64,000 nt of DNA, from positions 558,001-622,000 of the forward strand of contig NZ_PGUW01000004.1 of NCBI RefSeq assembly GCF_002863565.1. The letters run 5' to 3'. Source of the stretch: Bacillus sp. V5-8f. Lineage in GTDB: Bacteria; Bacillota; Bacilli; Bacillales; DSM-1321. Below the pieces are notes generated by a model. The model made no database searches. It was given only the letters and a program-made list of their open reading frames with translations, and was not told the DNA's origin. This document shows, one piece after another, positions 36,510-45,698 of this stretch (its first letter is position 1; every line of letters starts with the position of its first letter). The translations under genes were made by a program, and so were the position numbers.

Positions 36510-37679
36510 ATGGATTTAGCTTTTAGCAAAGAACAGGATGAGTATAGACAACATGTAAGGGAATGGTTAATCAACAACATTCCAGAAGGATGGGGAACAC
36601 CGGAATTCGATTGGCCAAATGATGAAACCGAGAGAGGAAAGATTCTTCGGGAATGGGACCGGAAATTATATGAAGGCGGTTTTGCCGGTATATCTTGGCC
36701 CAAGCAATATGGCGGCCAGGGTTTATCTCATGTAGAAGAAATCATTTACGATGAAGAGGCAGGCAAACTTAATGCCCCAAGTGGTTTAAATGTACTAGGC
36801 AAATTGCTCCTAGGCCCCACATTGCTATTGTTTGGAACGGAAGAGCAAAAACAATGCTTTCTTCCTCCGTTGCTGAAAGGAGATGAGGTCTGGTGCCAGG
36901 GTTTTTCTGAACCAAATGCAGGGTCTGACCTTGCTGCCATCCAGACACGTGCCGAACTGCAGGGCGATAAATGGGTGATTAACGGGCAAAAGGTGTGGAC
37001 CAGCTTTGCCCACCATGCAGATTGGTGTTTTGTATTGGCAAGAACGGACCATGAGCTGCCTAAACATAAAGGCATCACATTCTTTTTAGTGCCGATGGAT
37101 ACGGAAGGAATTACTGTTAGGCCTCTCGTTCAAATAAATGGAAACAGGGATTTTAACGAAGTGTTTTTTGATAACGTTTACATACCTAAGGAAAACGTTG
37201 TTGGCGGCATCAATAATGGATGGAATGTAGCTATGGGGACGCTCGGGTTTGAGCGTGGAACGTTGGCGCTTGGACGCCAGGTGCGCTTCCAGAATGAGTT
37301 CAATACATTGGCCCGGATAAGTTCATCGCTTAAAAAATCTGAAGAAAGCTATTACCGGCAAAAAATGGCGGAACTATTCGCTGAAATCCGCATCCTGAGA
37401 TACCACGGCTTAAAAACGATCAGCCAGCTGCTAAATGAAGGGAAATTAGGGCCGGAAGCTTCTCTGCAAAAACTATTTTGGTCGACCATGCATGTAAACT
37501 TGGGGAAATTAGGCTTGGAAGTACTTGGTGACCAAGGGCTATACATCGGAAAGGAAAGCATAGGTCGCGGCGTTTTGCAGGACATTGATCTGGGATCGCG
37601 TGGTGCGACCATCTATGCAGGTACAACGCAAATACAAAAAAATATCATTGCCGAGAGAGTACTCGGCATGCCAAAGTGA
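36510..37679 (+). CDS. Acyl-CoA dehydrogenase (large-type partner)
   Basis: 389 residues. The three-domain ACAD fold is clear: N-terminal helices (MDLAFSKEQDEYRQHVREWL), the middle beta domain with QGFSEPNAGSDLA and VWTSFAHHADWC that bind FAD and acyl-CoA, and a C-terminal helical bundle ending in GATIYAGTTQIQKNIIAERVL. It introduces the 2,3 double bond in acyl-CoA. It is 11 bases from a second ACAD, a pairing seen in heteromeric enzymes for branched, dicarboxylic or steroid acyl-CoAs (PimC/PimD-like). Start 36510 follows AGGAGGG. Confidence 0.88.
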   Translation: MDLAFSKEQDEYRQHVREWLINNIPEGWGTPEFDWPNDETERGKILREWDRKLYEGGFAGISWPKQYGGQGLSHVEEIIYDEEAGKLNAPSGLNVLGKLLLGPTLLLFGTEEQKQCFLPPLLKGDEVWCQGFSEPNAGSDLAAIQTRAELQGDKWVINGQKVWTSFAHHADWCFVLARTDHELPKHKGITFFLVPMDTEGITVRPLVQINGNRDFNEVFFDNVYIPKENVVGGINNGWNVAMGTLGFERGTLALGRQVRFQNEFNTLARISSSLKKSEESYYRQKMAELFAEIRILRYHGLKTISQLLNEGKLGPEASLQKLFWSTMHVNLGKLGLEVLGDQGLYIGKESIGRGVLQDIDLGSRGATIYAGTTQIQKNIIAERVLGMPK

Positions 37680-37690
37680 GGTGCTTGTAA

Positions 37691-38851
37691 ATGTTTTTTG
37701 GTTTTACTTATGAAGAAAAAATGCTGAGACGAAGTGTAAGGGACATGTTTAAGTCCCGCAATACATCAGAGCATGTCAGGACCTTTATGGAAAATCAATT
37801 ATTGCCAAGCCAGATGCAAAAGCTTCTTGCAAGCCAGGGATTGTTGGGAATTATTGATTTAGACGGTGCCGCTGAAGAAGGAAAAGGGCTCATGAACGCG
37901 ATTTTGGTAGCCCAGGAAGCAGGACGTTATTTGTTGACTTATCCTTTTGTTGAAGCCATGGCTGGGTTGGCTGCACTTAAAACCTGCAAGCAGCAAATAC
38001 GGTTGGCAGAGGAAATTGAGGCAGGAAATAAAGTATTGACCGTTGCTTGGGTGAATGTTGATGCCAAAGTGAAAAAGTCTGAGGATGGATATGTGCTAGA
38101 TGGAACCCTTAGAGAAGTGCCGTTTGCAAAAGATGCTGACGTGATTTTGGCTAATGTAAGAGTTGCCGGAAAAGGGTTTACGCCCGAGGAGGAAGAGACG
38201 CTTGTTGTGATTCACGCAAAAAGTCCAGGCATCATTATCCGAAATACTTATTCAATAGATGAGACGTATCCACTTTATGAAATAAGTCTATTAAACTATC
38301 CGATTCAAACGGAGCAAATTGTGCGAGGGTTCGGCATGGGGCAAGGCCACGCCCTTATGGAGAAAATAAAGAGGATAGGAGCCCTTCTTGTGTCTGCAGA
38401 ACTTGTCGGCTGCTCGGAAAGGGTTTTATATGATACGGTGGAATACACAAAGCAGCGAAAACAGTTTGGTGTTTTGATTGGCACTTTTCAGGCAGTGAAG
38501 CACATGGCAGCCGACATGTATTTAAAGGTGGAAAGTGGAAAAGCCGCTGTAGAATACGCAGCTTGGGCAGCCGACACAGAGAATGAAGATGCGGAATTGG
38601 CAATTTCCATAGCCAAATCCTATACATCGGATGCCGCCATCCAGGTATGCGGCGATGCCATCCAATTGCATGGAGGCATAGGTTTCACATGGGAAAATGA
38701 TATGCATTTATATTTTAAACGGGCAAGGCGAAGTGCGGCTGTCCTTGGAGATGTGTATTCACATCGCGAAAAAATTGCAAAAGCCGCAATCGATGAAGCC
38801 ATAAGCCAGCCGGCATCAGCTTCTAAGATGCCGAAGTCTGTACCTGTTTAA
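37691..38851 (+). CDS. Acyl-CoA dehydrogenase (small-type partner)
   Basis: 386 residues with ACAD domains but weaker motifs: the middle domain is shortened and lacks a clear SEP..GSD segment, while the C-terminal part (QRKQFGVLIGTFQAVKHMAADMY and QLHGGIGFTWENDMHLYFKRA) is well kept, with the arginine that contacts FAD. Such pairs often form a heterocomplex in which one subunit supplies the base. Co-transcribed with the gene before it; GAGGTG is the ribosome site. Confidence 0.85.
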   Translation: MFFGFTYEEKMLRRSVRDMFKSRNTSEHVRTFMENQLLPSQMQKLLASQGLLGIIDLDGAAEEGKGLMNAILVAQEAGRYLLTYPFVEAMAGLAALKTCKQQIRLAEEIEAGNKVLTVAWVNVDAKVKKSEDGYVLDGTLREVPFAKDADVILANVRVAGKGFTPEEEETLVVIHAKSPGIIIRNTYSIDETYPLYEISLLNYPIQTEQIVRGFGMGQGHALMEKIKRIGALLVSAELVGCSERVLYDTVEYTKQRKQFGVLIGTFQAVKHMAADMYLKVESGKAAVEYAAWAADTENEDAELAISIAKSYTSDAAIQVCGDAIQLHGGIGFTWENDMHLYFKRARRSAAVLGDVYSHREKIAKAAIDEAISQPASASKMPKSVPV

Positions 38852-38869
38852 TTTCGTTGAAAAAGGCCG

Positions 38870-38902
38870 GGGGCATTCCTTAAAAGGGCTTGCCCTTATT
38901 TT
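38870..38902 (+). terminator. Weak terminator
   Basis: GGGCA (38871-38875) with TGCCC (38891-38895), then TTATTTTT. Short stem. The rest of the gap up to 39200 shows no gene. Confidence 0.4.
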
Positions 38903-39200
38903 TGATTGTCCCGATTATCGTCTGAAGGTAAAACCGGTGAAGGCAGCTAGAATGGCCAGTACTTTCTTGAACTTAAAATTAAATAGGATTTACAATAAGT
39001 TATCTCTAATTGCTCAACTTTTGCCTAACTGATCATTTCCTGAAAGGAAATACATGAAGATAGAATTTTTTTAATAGTTAGAATATTTTGCGGCTAAAGC
39101 AACATTAATGTTACACTAGTATGGTAAACTAGCGTAGTTGTTGCCCTGCTTCATTTCATTTAGTTACGCAGGTTTTTTAAAAAAGAAAAGGGGGATAAAA

Positions 39201-39380
39201 ATGGCTGAAGACATACTTAAAATCCTGGAAAGCAAGAACATTGTTGTACCTCAACACCACATTGAACCTTTATTGGCACAATGGCAAGGCTATCAACAAT
39301 TAAAAAAGAATGTGGATGCAGTAAAACATGCAGACTATGATATCGGATTAACACATATCCCTGGAGGTGACAGAGCGTGA
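39201..39380 (+). CDS. Small AtzG-like (DUF4089-type) partner of the amidase
   Basis: 59 residues, helical, ending in a Pro/Gly-containing tail (LTHIPGGDRA). It overlaps the amidase start by 4 bases (GTGA). AtzG-like proteins of this size lie before amidases and form a complex with them in cyanuric-acid/urea-derivative catabolism. The resemblance here is in size, helix content and place rather than clear identity. Start at 39201 behind a run of AAAAGGGGG; the longer frame to 39138 lacks a site. Confidence 0.5.
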   Translation: MAEDILKILESKNIVVPQHHIEPLLAQWQGYQQLKKNVDAVKHADYDIGLTHIPGGDRA

Positions 39381-40801
39381 ATCAAGAACTTTCAGCAAAA
39401 TCGATTCAAGAATTAATGCCGTTAATTCGTGATAAAAGCATTTCTCCAGTAGAAGTGACAAAATCTGTATTAGAAAATGTAGAGTCCTATGACGATCAAG
39501 TGAATGCATACATAGAAGTTCAAAAGGACGAGTCAATCAAAGCAGCCCAACAGGCTGAAAGTGAAATCATGAACGGTAACTACCGAGGACAGCTACATGG
39601 GATTCCAATGGCTCTGAAGGATATATTATATTTTAAAAATGAAAAGGCAACAATGGGGTCCAAAATCCATAAAGATTTCATAGCTGGTTTTGATGCCACA
39701 GCAGTATCGAAACTCAAAGATGAAGGAACCATTTTTACAGGTAAACTTAATATGCATGAATATGCCTGGGGTGCTACAACGACAAATCCTCATTTCGGTG
39801 CAACTCGAAACCCTTGGGACTTAACCAAAATCCCGGGAGGCTCAAGTGGAGGTTCAGCAGCAGCAGTTGCCAGCGATATGACGATTGCTTCCCTGGGGAC
39901 AGATACAGGGGGATCAATAAGGATTCCGGCTTCCTGCTGTGGCATTATTGGTTTAAAACCGACTCACGGAAGAATTAGTAAATATGGATGCTTCCCATTA
40001 TCTTGGTCCTTAGACCATATTGGCCCAATGACAAAAACAGTATATGATGCTGCATTACTTCTGGAAACTCTTTCTGGCTACGACCCGCAAGATCCAACTT
40101 CTGCAGATGTCCCCAACAAGAATTTCACAGATTTATTATCAGACGATATTAAAGGTACTGTTATCGGTATAAATGAGGAATATTTTTTTAACAATGTCGA
40201 CAGTAGAGTTGAAGAAAGTGTCAAAAAAGCCATACTTGAACTGGAAAAATTAGGAGCAAAAATTGAAACTGTCCGTATTCCCGCCCTTGCGCTTTCTGAA
40301 TTCGCCGAACTGGTTACGATTACGACCGAAGCTAGTGCCATCCATCATGATAACCTGATTTCACAGCCAGGGAATTTTGGTGATGATGTTCGATTTTTAC
40401 TTGAATTTGGAGAGCTTATCCCTGCTGTCGATTATTTAAAGGCTCAGCAAATCCGTCGTCAGCTTAGTAATGATTTTGCGAAGGCATTTAAGCAGGTGGA
40501 TGTGCTGATTACTCCTACGTTGCCTTTCCTCGCACCTAATATTGGTGAGCTAACTGTGAATATAAATGGAGTACAATTAAGTTTTCTTGACCAGGTTATC
40601 CGTTTTACAGGTCCAGGAAATTTAACAGGCCTCCCGGCTTTAAGTATTCCGTGCGGGATTGCTGACGGCCTTCCGGTAGGACTGCAAATTATGGGACCCG
40701 CATTTAAAGAGGAAAACGTTTTAAAGGTAGCGTATATCATAGAAAAGCTTAACCTCCTGCAAGGGAGGAAAGCAGATTTGCGTGGGGCCGTTTCTAGCTA
40801 A
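39377..40801 (+). CDS. Amidase signature family hydrolase
   Basis: 474 residues. The Ser-cisSer-Lys triad is visible: Lys81 (MALKDILYF), Ser156/157 in PGGSSGGSAA, and nucleophile Ser180 in DTGGSIRIPAS. GLKPTHGRISKYGCFPLSWSLDH is the usual following segment. It resembles GatA in length, but no gatB/gatC lies near, and the small gene before it is not GatC-like in its C-terminus. So a catabolic amidase (AtzE-like) is more likely. Starts with GTG 39377 behind GGAGGTGA. Confidence 0.85.
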   Translation: MNQELSAKSIQELMPLIRDKSISPVEVTKSVLENVESYDDQVNAYIEVQKDESIKAAQQAESEIMNGNYRGQLHGIPMALKDILYFKNEKATMGSKIHKDFIAGFDATAVSKLKDEGTIFTGKLNMHEYAWGATTTNPHFGATRNPWDLTKIPGGSSGGSAAAVASDMTIASLGTDTGGSIRIPASCCGIIGLKPTHGRISKYGCFPLSWSLDHIGPMTKTVYDAALLLETLSGYDPQDPTSADVPNKNFTDLLSDDIKGTVIGINEEYFFNNVDSRVEESVKKAILELEKLGAKIETVRIPALALSEFAELVTITTEASAIHHDNLISQPGNFGDDVRFLLEFGELIPAVDYLKAQQIRRQLSNDFAKAFKQVDVLITPTLPFLAPNIGELTVNINGVQLSFLDQVIRFTGPGNLTGLPALSIPCGIADGLPVGLQIMGPAFKEENVLKVAYIIEKLNLLQGRKADLRGAVSS

Positions 40802-40956
40802 TATTTTTGGAGTATTTGGATTGGTTTTGTTTCAATGGCGATTTATCTGAATACACAAGAGGGCTTTCAGAGACATGCTTCTGCTGCAGTAAAAACGGGC
40901 TGGTTTGATCCTTTTTGATTACAGACAGAACCTAAGGTTTATCGCTAGATCCTGAA

Positions 40957-41080
40957 GATATCAGCCAAACACCCGATTATCAGCTAATTCTAGGTATATC
41001 AGCCAAACACCCGATCAGCTAACTATAGGATATATCAGCCAAACGCCCAGCTAACTTAAAGGATATATCGCCAAAGTCCA
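40957..41080. repeat. Tandem degenerate repeat with ATATCAGCCAAA units
   Basis: Three and a half units of ~33-39 bases, each starting (G)ATATCAGCCAAACRCCC and ending CAGCTAA..(TA)GG; starts near 40957, 40996, 41032 and 41065, the last one truncated. Units shorten along the array. No reading frame fits all units. Confidence 0.8.
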
Positions 41081-41245
41081 AACCTGAAATGTCGGTAAAT
41101 TTGTGATATGGCTTGAAGTGGTAGTTGAAGCTACTCTGTAGCATGAAAAAAGGTATTCTAAAATATGCAAACACAGTGAGGGGGGAGGGATGATTCTTCC
41201 CTCTCCTTTTCATTCATTGTAATACTAATATAATGGAAAGATTCG

Positions 41246-42034
41246 TTATTCATGCTTTTTAACTGCAAGAACCATCCATTCATCTATAGTTAAGGACTGA
41301 ATTTCGCCATTTGTTGTCTCTATGGAGAAATAGCCCTTGATTTTTTCATTAGCAGAAAGTACATGGGAATCTACATTTTTGATTTGTTCTTCAGATGTTG
41401 TTGTACGTCTGACCCAATCAGGGTAAGTAAATGTCTTCTTGCGGGGCGCTGCTTTGAGTAATATTAAGCCCGCAAGCTCCAACCATTTTGTCCATTCCTT
41501 GACGGAATAACTGCGTACATGGCTATCATCACGTAATTTTTCGAGTTTGTTAACAAAATCATCCAGCTCTTGTTCTGCGGGAGCAACATTGTCTATAAGA
41601 AGAAATTTACCGCCCTGCTTAAGTACACGAGCAGCCTCTTTAACAAATTCTTCAGGATGGGAGAAATGATGGGGTGCAATCCTGCAAGTTACCGCATCAA
41701 ACGTGTTATCTAAAAATGGCAACGACTCTGCATCCGCTATAACATAAAACACATTTGTTTGTGTTTGTTCCAAATGGCGTTTGGCGGTTTCCAGCATCTT
41801 GAGAGTGAGATCCGTTGCAAACACTTGGGCGGCATACGGTGCAATAGCTTTTACTACATGGCCTCCCCCAGTTGCGATATCGAGTACGATTGATTCTGTT
41901 TTTAGCTTGAGCCAGTTAGGCAGAAGGGCAAGGTCAGACCCATTTGAATGGGTTGTGCTTGTTACATATTTTTCTGCATATTTTCCAAATTGCTCCTGAA
42001 CTTTCTTTTTAATGGAATCATCTTTTTCTTTCAT
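41246..42034 (-). CDS. Class I SAM-dependent methyltransferase
   Basis: 262 residues. Motif I VLDIATGGGHV is at 50-60, ATDLTLKMLETAK motif post-I, and FDAVTCRIAPHHF and LKQGGKFLLID follow. It resembles the UbiE/YcgJ group of small-molecule methyltransferases. Substrate unknown. Ribosome site AAAAGGAGA 8 bases upstream of ATG. It is monocistronic. Confidence 0.85.
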   Translation of the reverse strand: MKEKDDSIKKKVQEQFGKYAEKYVTSTTHSNGSDLALLPNWLKLKTESIVLDIATGGGHVVKAIAPYAAQVFATDLTLKMLETAKRHLEQTQTNVFYVIADAESLPFLDNTFDAVTCRIAPHHFSHPEEFVKEAARVLKQGGKFLLIDNVAPAEQELDDFVNKLEKLRDDSHVRSYSVKEWTKWLELAGLILLKAAPRKKTFTYPDWVRRTTTSEEQIKNVDSHVLSANEKIKGYFSIETTNGEIQSLTIDEWMVLAVKKHE

Positions 42035-42278
42035 ACGAACATTCTCCTTTTGGAAAAATTGTTAGAAAAAATTTGACGATAAAATAACTTTATATCATTT
42101 TTCTTTGAAGTCCGTAACAATTCCTTCTATTTTATATGTAGTGATAAACGAATAAATGTTTTGATTTCATGCTGGAACTTTCATCAATCGAGAGAATTTA
42201 TACAGAGCATACTCTTGTATAGGAAACATAGAGAAAGCAAATTATATAAACGAAAATTTGGAATAGAGGGTGAGAAGT

Positions 42279-42467
42279 ATGTCGCAGGATCACGTCAAAA
42301 AAGCGGACCGTCTATCAGACAATAATGATGTTCAGCAGCCTTTGAAGGCCACAGGAACGAATGACACGGGCTTTGATTGGGCAACAGATGGTGCAAAACT
42401 AGTGGACAAGCCTAAAAAGGGTGATACCCTAATGGGGGAAGACGGCATCACAGGCCGTATTCGATAG
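42279..42467 (+). CDS. Small hydrophilic protein, 62 residues
   Basis: ATG at 42279 behind AGAGGGTGAG. The protein is polar with a C-terminal KKGDTLMGEDGITGRIR. Together with the next gene (37 bases later) it looks like a pair of short Bacillus proteins of unknown role. A GTG at 42270 overlaps the ribosome site. Confidence 0.65.
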   Translation: MSQDHVKKADRLSDNNDVQQPLKATGTNDTGFDWATDGAKLVDKPKKGDTLMGEDGITGRIR

Positions 42468-42504
42468 GTTTGCTTATTCCATAAATGAAAGACTGGAGGC
42501 GAAA

Positions 42505-42648
42505 ATGTTGAAAACAAAAGATGATTTTTCTAAAGGCGCAAAAGTGACACAAGACAACCAAATATTTGCCGGCGGCGGGAAGAGCAAAAGTGAGAGGACA
42601 AATCAAAGCAATTCAGGCAGCTCTAATGGTTCCCAAAATACAAAATAA
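42505..42648 (+). CDS. Small Ser/Asn/Gly-rich protein, 47 residues
   Basis: ATG at 42505 behind TGGAGGCG. The protein has a polar start (MLKTKDDFSKGAKVT) and a low-complexity tail (SNSGSSNGSQNTK). No family recognised. A strong terminator follows at once, so the 42279 and 42505 genes form one short transcript. Confidence 0.6.
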   Translation: MLKTKDDFSKGAKVTQDNQIFAGGGKSKSERTNQSNSGSSNGSQNTK

Positions 42649-42652
42649 ACTA

Positions 42653-42695
42653 AAAAAGGAAGGCGAAGATATCAAATTCTTGGCCTTCCTTTTTT
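42653..42695. terminator. Bidirectional terminator
   Basis: AAAAAGGAAGGC (42653-42664) with GCCTTCCTTTTT (42683-42694). It lies between convergent genes. Confidence 0.85.
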
Positions 42696-42713
42696 ACATG
42701 TGTTGAAGCTGGT

Positions 42714-43640
42714 TTAAATACTTTTCGTTGACTTTATTTCGATAACCGGTTTCACAGAAGGCATATTCGCAATAAACACTCCAAGCAATACTAACACGCC
42801 GCCAATAATCTGGCTAAGCAGGATTTCATCACCTAATACAAAATGGGAAGCAAGTATGGCGATAAACGGCGGTATATTCATGAACATGGCGGCAGTTCCG
42901 GCCCCGACTGAGGCAATGCCGTTATTCCACCAGAAACCGGCCAGTCCCTGCGCGATAACCCCTGCTGAAATGAGCAAGACCCATAGTAGCGGTGAATGGC
43001 TTATTTCCCAACCGCTGATCAATCCTTCAACGCCTGCGGCCGGAATCATTAGCGCACTTCCAAGCACCGTAGAAAAAATTGTGACAGCGAATGAATTCAT
43101 CGTTTTTGTTAAGCCTCGGACAAATAAAAGGCTAACCGATAAACTTACCATGGCCAGCACTATGTTGAAATCTCCCCATGAAATGCCCAAAGATCCTTGG
43201 GAAATCCCTATGATTGAGAAGACACCAGCCAAGCTGATTACAGCCCCTGCAGCTTTTTTACCTGTCAATTTTTCTTTAAATACGATTCGTTCAAGGATGA
43301 TTGTAGCGATCGGAGACATGGCGATAATCAAGGATGCGTTTCCTGGAGTGGTGTGATTTAGCCCTGTAAAATAAAAGGTTTGATTAAGGAGAGTTCCAAA
43401 AATCCCGACACCTGCGAGGTATTTCCATTCAGTGGAAGTAGGGAACTTCATCCCTTTATGGATGAATGCTACACCAATTAAAAATAAAGATGTAAAACAG
43501 ATTCGTACCGTTGATAAAAAGACAGGGGAGAAATGCCCAAGCAGATATGCGCTAATTGGAAAGTTAAATCCCCATAGGACTGTTACCAGAAATAAGCTTA
43601 TAAAAGCTTTATTAAAACCAAATGACATAACAATTGACAC
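42714..43640 (-). CDS. EamA/DMT-family transporter
   Basis: 308 residues with ten predicted helices in two five-helix EamA repeats: LWGFNFPISAYLLGHFSPVFL opens the first, and the second begins near SWGDFNIVLAMVSLSVS. Probably an exporter of metabolites or amino acids; substrate not readable. The start is uncertain between GTG 43640 and ATG 43628; AAAGG lies close upstream of the first. Confidence 0.82.
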   Translation of the reverse strand: MSIVMSFGFNKAFISLFLVTVLWGFNFPISAYLLGHFSPVFLSTVRICFTSLFLIGVAFIHKGMKFPTSTEWKYLAGVGIFGTLLNQTFYFTGLNHTTPGNASLIIAMSPIATIILERIVFKEKLTGKKAAGAVISLAGVFSIIGISQGSLGISWGDFNIVLAMVSLSVSLLFVRGLTKTMNSFAVTIFSTVLGSALMIPAAGVEGLISGWEISHSPLLWVLLISAGVIAQGLAGFWWNNGIASVGAGTAAMFMNIPPFIAILASHFVLGDEILLSQIIGGVLVLLGVFIANMPSVKPVIEIKSTKSI

Positions 43641-43861
43641 TTACCTTTCTTTAAAGACGTATAACATACGTAAATCGTTTTTAATTATAGCATGGATCCT
43701 CATTAAATAATCCTAAAAATTTCGGGAATCGAAAAATATTGTTGGAATAATTGCTAGTAGTATGGATTCTGAAATAGTTAAATCATCTGCTGGCTTACTG
43801 ATTATTTGAATGTTGAGTATTTTTTCGTTGGCATTTAGCTTTACAGAGTAATTACCAACGA

Positions 43862-43898
43862 AAAAAAGACAGGGTGTCCTTTTTGGAGACCCTGTCTT
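43862..43898 (-). terminator. Terminator of the peptide transporter gene
   Basis: Stem AGACAGGGT..CC with GG..ACCCTGTCT (43867-43879, 43885-43897) and a T run on the minus strand. Confidence 0.85.
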
Positions 43899-43917
43899 GG
43901 GCAATCGCGCTTTTGAA

Positions 43918-45411
43918 TTAGCGGATCCCTTTCATAAAGCTTTGAATTTTTGGAGATATTGCTAATAATAGGACACCAAGCACAAGAGATGCTACACCGA
44001 TTCCTCCGAAGTATGCAATTTCATTATCAGCAGAGTAGAATCGAACAAGCTGGGCATTTAGCGCTTGAGCTGCTGCGCTTGCCAGGAACCATAAGCTCAT
44101 TGTTTGTGCTGAGAAAGAAGCGGGAGCTAATTTGGTTGTAGCGGAAAGGCCGACAGGGGACAAGCATAACTCCCCTAGTACAACTAGGAAGTAGCTTAGT
44201 ACAAGCCACAATGGATTTACTAAAGTATCGTTGCCGCTTAGGTATCCAGGCAGCAAAATAACAAGGAACGAGAGACCTGCAAACAATAAACCAAGTGAGA
44301 ACTTTTGTGGAACCGTTGGCTGTCGGTCTCCCATCTTAACCCATAACCATGCAAATACGGGTGCCAGGATAATTATGAACAATGGATTTAGCGATTGGAA
44401 CCACTCCGGTGCAATCGTGATTCCAGCAAATGTTAAATCAGTACGTTTATCAGCATAGTTGGCTAAGATGGTAGAACCTTGTTCCTGGATTGCCCAGAAC
44501 ATTACGGCCGCGATAAATAACGGGATATAGGCGATTAATCGTGAACGTTCAACGGCGTTTGTTTTCGGGCTGCGATACATAAAAATAAAAAATGCCGTTG
44601 GAATAAGAATACCAAGGATGCCGACCAGGTTAATAAAGCTATCTATTGTTAATGCATTACGAGAGATAGCAAGGGCAATGATAACTGCGAGAATGACAAT
44701 GGATAAACCAATTAATGTGAAAACTTTCTTCTTTTCATCCGAAGATAGAGGATTGGCAGGAATTGTTCCAGCCAGGCCTAGATTATTCTTCTTAGTTGCC
44801 ATAAATACGATAAGGCCCAATAACATACCAATTGCGGCGGCTGCAAAACCTACGTGGAAATTATAATTTGTACGGAGTGCCCCAACAATTAATGGCGCAA
44901 GGAAGCCGCCCATGTTAATTCCCATATAGAATATTGTAAAACCAGCATCACGGCGGTTATCATTTTCAGCATACATTTCCCCTACAACACTCGAAACGTT
45001 CGGTTTTAATAAACCAGTACCAATTACAATCAAAACCATGGATACGAAAAACATTTCAAGGCTTCCGGGAAGAGCTAACACAATATGCCCGAGCATAATC
45101 AAAATACCGCCATAGAACACAGCTTTGGATGTCCCAAAAATCCTATCGGCTAACCAACCGCCGATAATTCCGGACATGTATACCAGTGATCCGTATATAG
45201 AAACGATCGCCATTGCTGTCGTTTCATCTAAACCTAAACCACCTTTTGATACTTCATAATACATATAAAAAACGAGAATCGCTCTCATTCCATAATACGA
45301 GAAACGCTCCCAGAACTCAGTGAAGAAAAGAGTGAACAGACCCTTTGGATGTCCGAAGAAACCCTTTTGAGGCACACTATCCACAATTTTCTGTTTATTT
45401 ATTGATGACAT
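43918..45411 (-). CDS. POT-family proton-dependent di/tripeptide transporter
   Basis: 497 residues and ~14 helices. The PTR2 signatures are visible: FFTEFWERFSYYGMRAIL near the N-terminus (the ExxER type motif) and AGFTIFYMGINMGGFLAPL, the second POT motif. It imports di- and tripeptides with protons, like B. subtilis DtpT (YclF). Excellent ribosome site AAAGGAGGA. Single gene. Confidence 0.93.
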   Translation of the reverse strand: MSSINKQKIVDSVPQKGFFGHPKGLFTLFFTEFWERFSYYGMRAILVFYMYYEVSKGGLGLDETTAMAIVSIYGSLVYMSGIIGGWLADRIFGTSKAVFYGGILIMLGHIVLALPGSLEMFFVSMVLIVIGTGLLKPNVSSVVGEMYAENDNRRDAGFTIFYMGINMGGFLAPLIVGALRTNYNFHVGFAAAAIGMLLGLIVFMATKKNNLGLAGTIPANPLSSDEKKKVFTLIGLSIVILAVIIALAISRNALTIDSFINLVGILGILIPTAFFIFMYRSPKTNAVERSRLIAYIPLFIAAVMFWAIQEQGSTILANYADKRTDLTFAGITIAPEWFQSLNPLFIIILAPVFAWLWVKMGDRQPTVPQKFSLGLLFAGLSFLVILLPGYLSGNDTLVNPLWLVLSYFLVVLGELCLSPVGLSATTKLAPASFSAQTMSLWFLASAAAQALNAQLVRFYSADNEIAYFGGIGVASLVLGVLLLAISPKIQSFMKGIR

Positions 45412-45698
45412 TTTTCTTCCTCCTTTAACATTATTCTATAATAACGAATTACTTTTCTGTGTGTAAATAAAATAATCTAATTTTATGTAAAAAAATACTT
45501 CAAATACATGAAAACAGTGGAAATACAATATATTAGAATAATATTTTAATTGTTAATAGTAAGAATATTTTGATGATAATAGTACATATAATCATTTGAA
45601 GAACACTTAAAAATTCATATAAGCCATTATTTGGTTGGGAGGAAGTTCTGGATGTAAACCACTAATTCGTCAATGGAAGCATTAGGGAGAGTGATTAC

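Noticed and set aside
40957-41080. CRISPR array
   Set aside because: Units are contiguous and degenerate with no spacers of fixed length, and no cas genes are present.
41170-41215. Terminator hairpin GGGGAGGGA/TCCCTCTCC on the plus strand
   Set aside because: Imperfect stem with no plus-strand gene close enough to need it; too weak to list.
43713-43904. 63-codon frame on the minus strand after the peptide transporter
   Set aside because: It begins inside the transporter's terminator hairpin and has no ribosome site. Part of it (VKLNANEKILNIQIISKP) reads like protein, so a relic is possible, but support is too thin.
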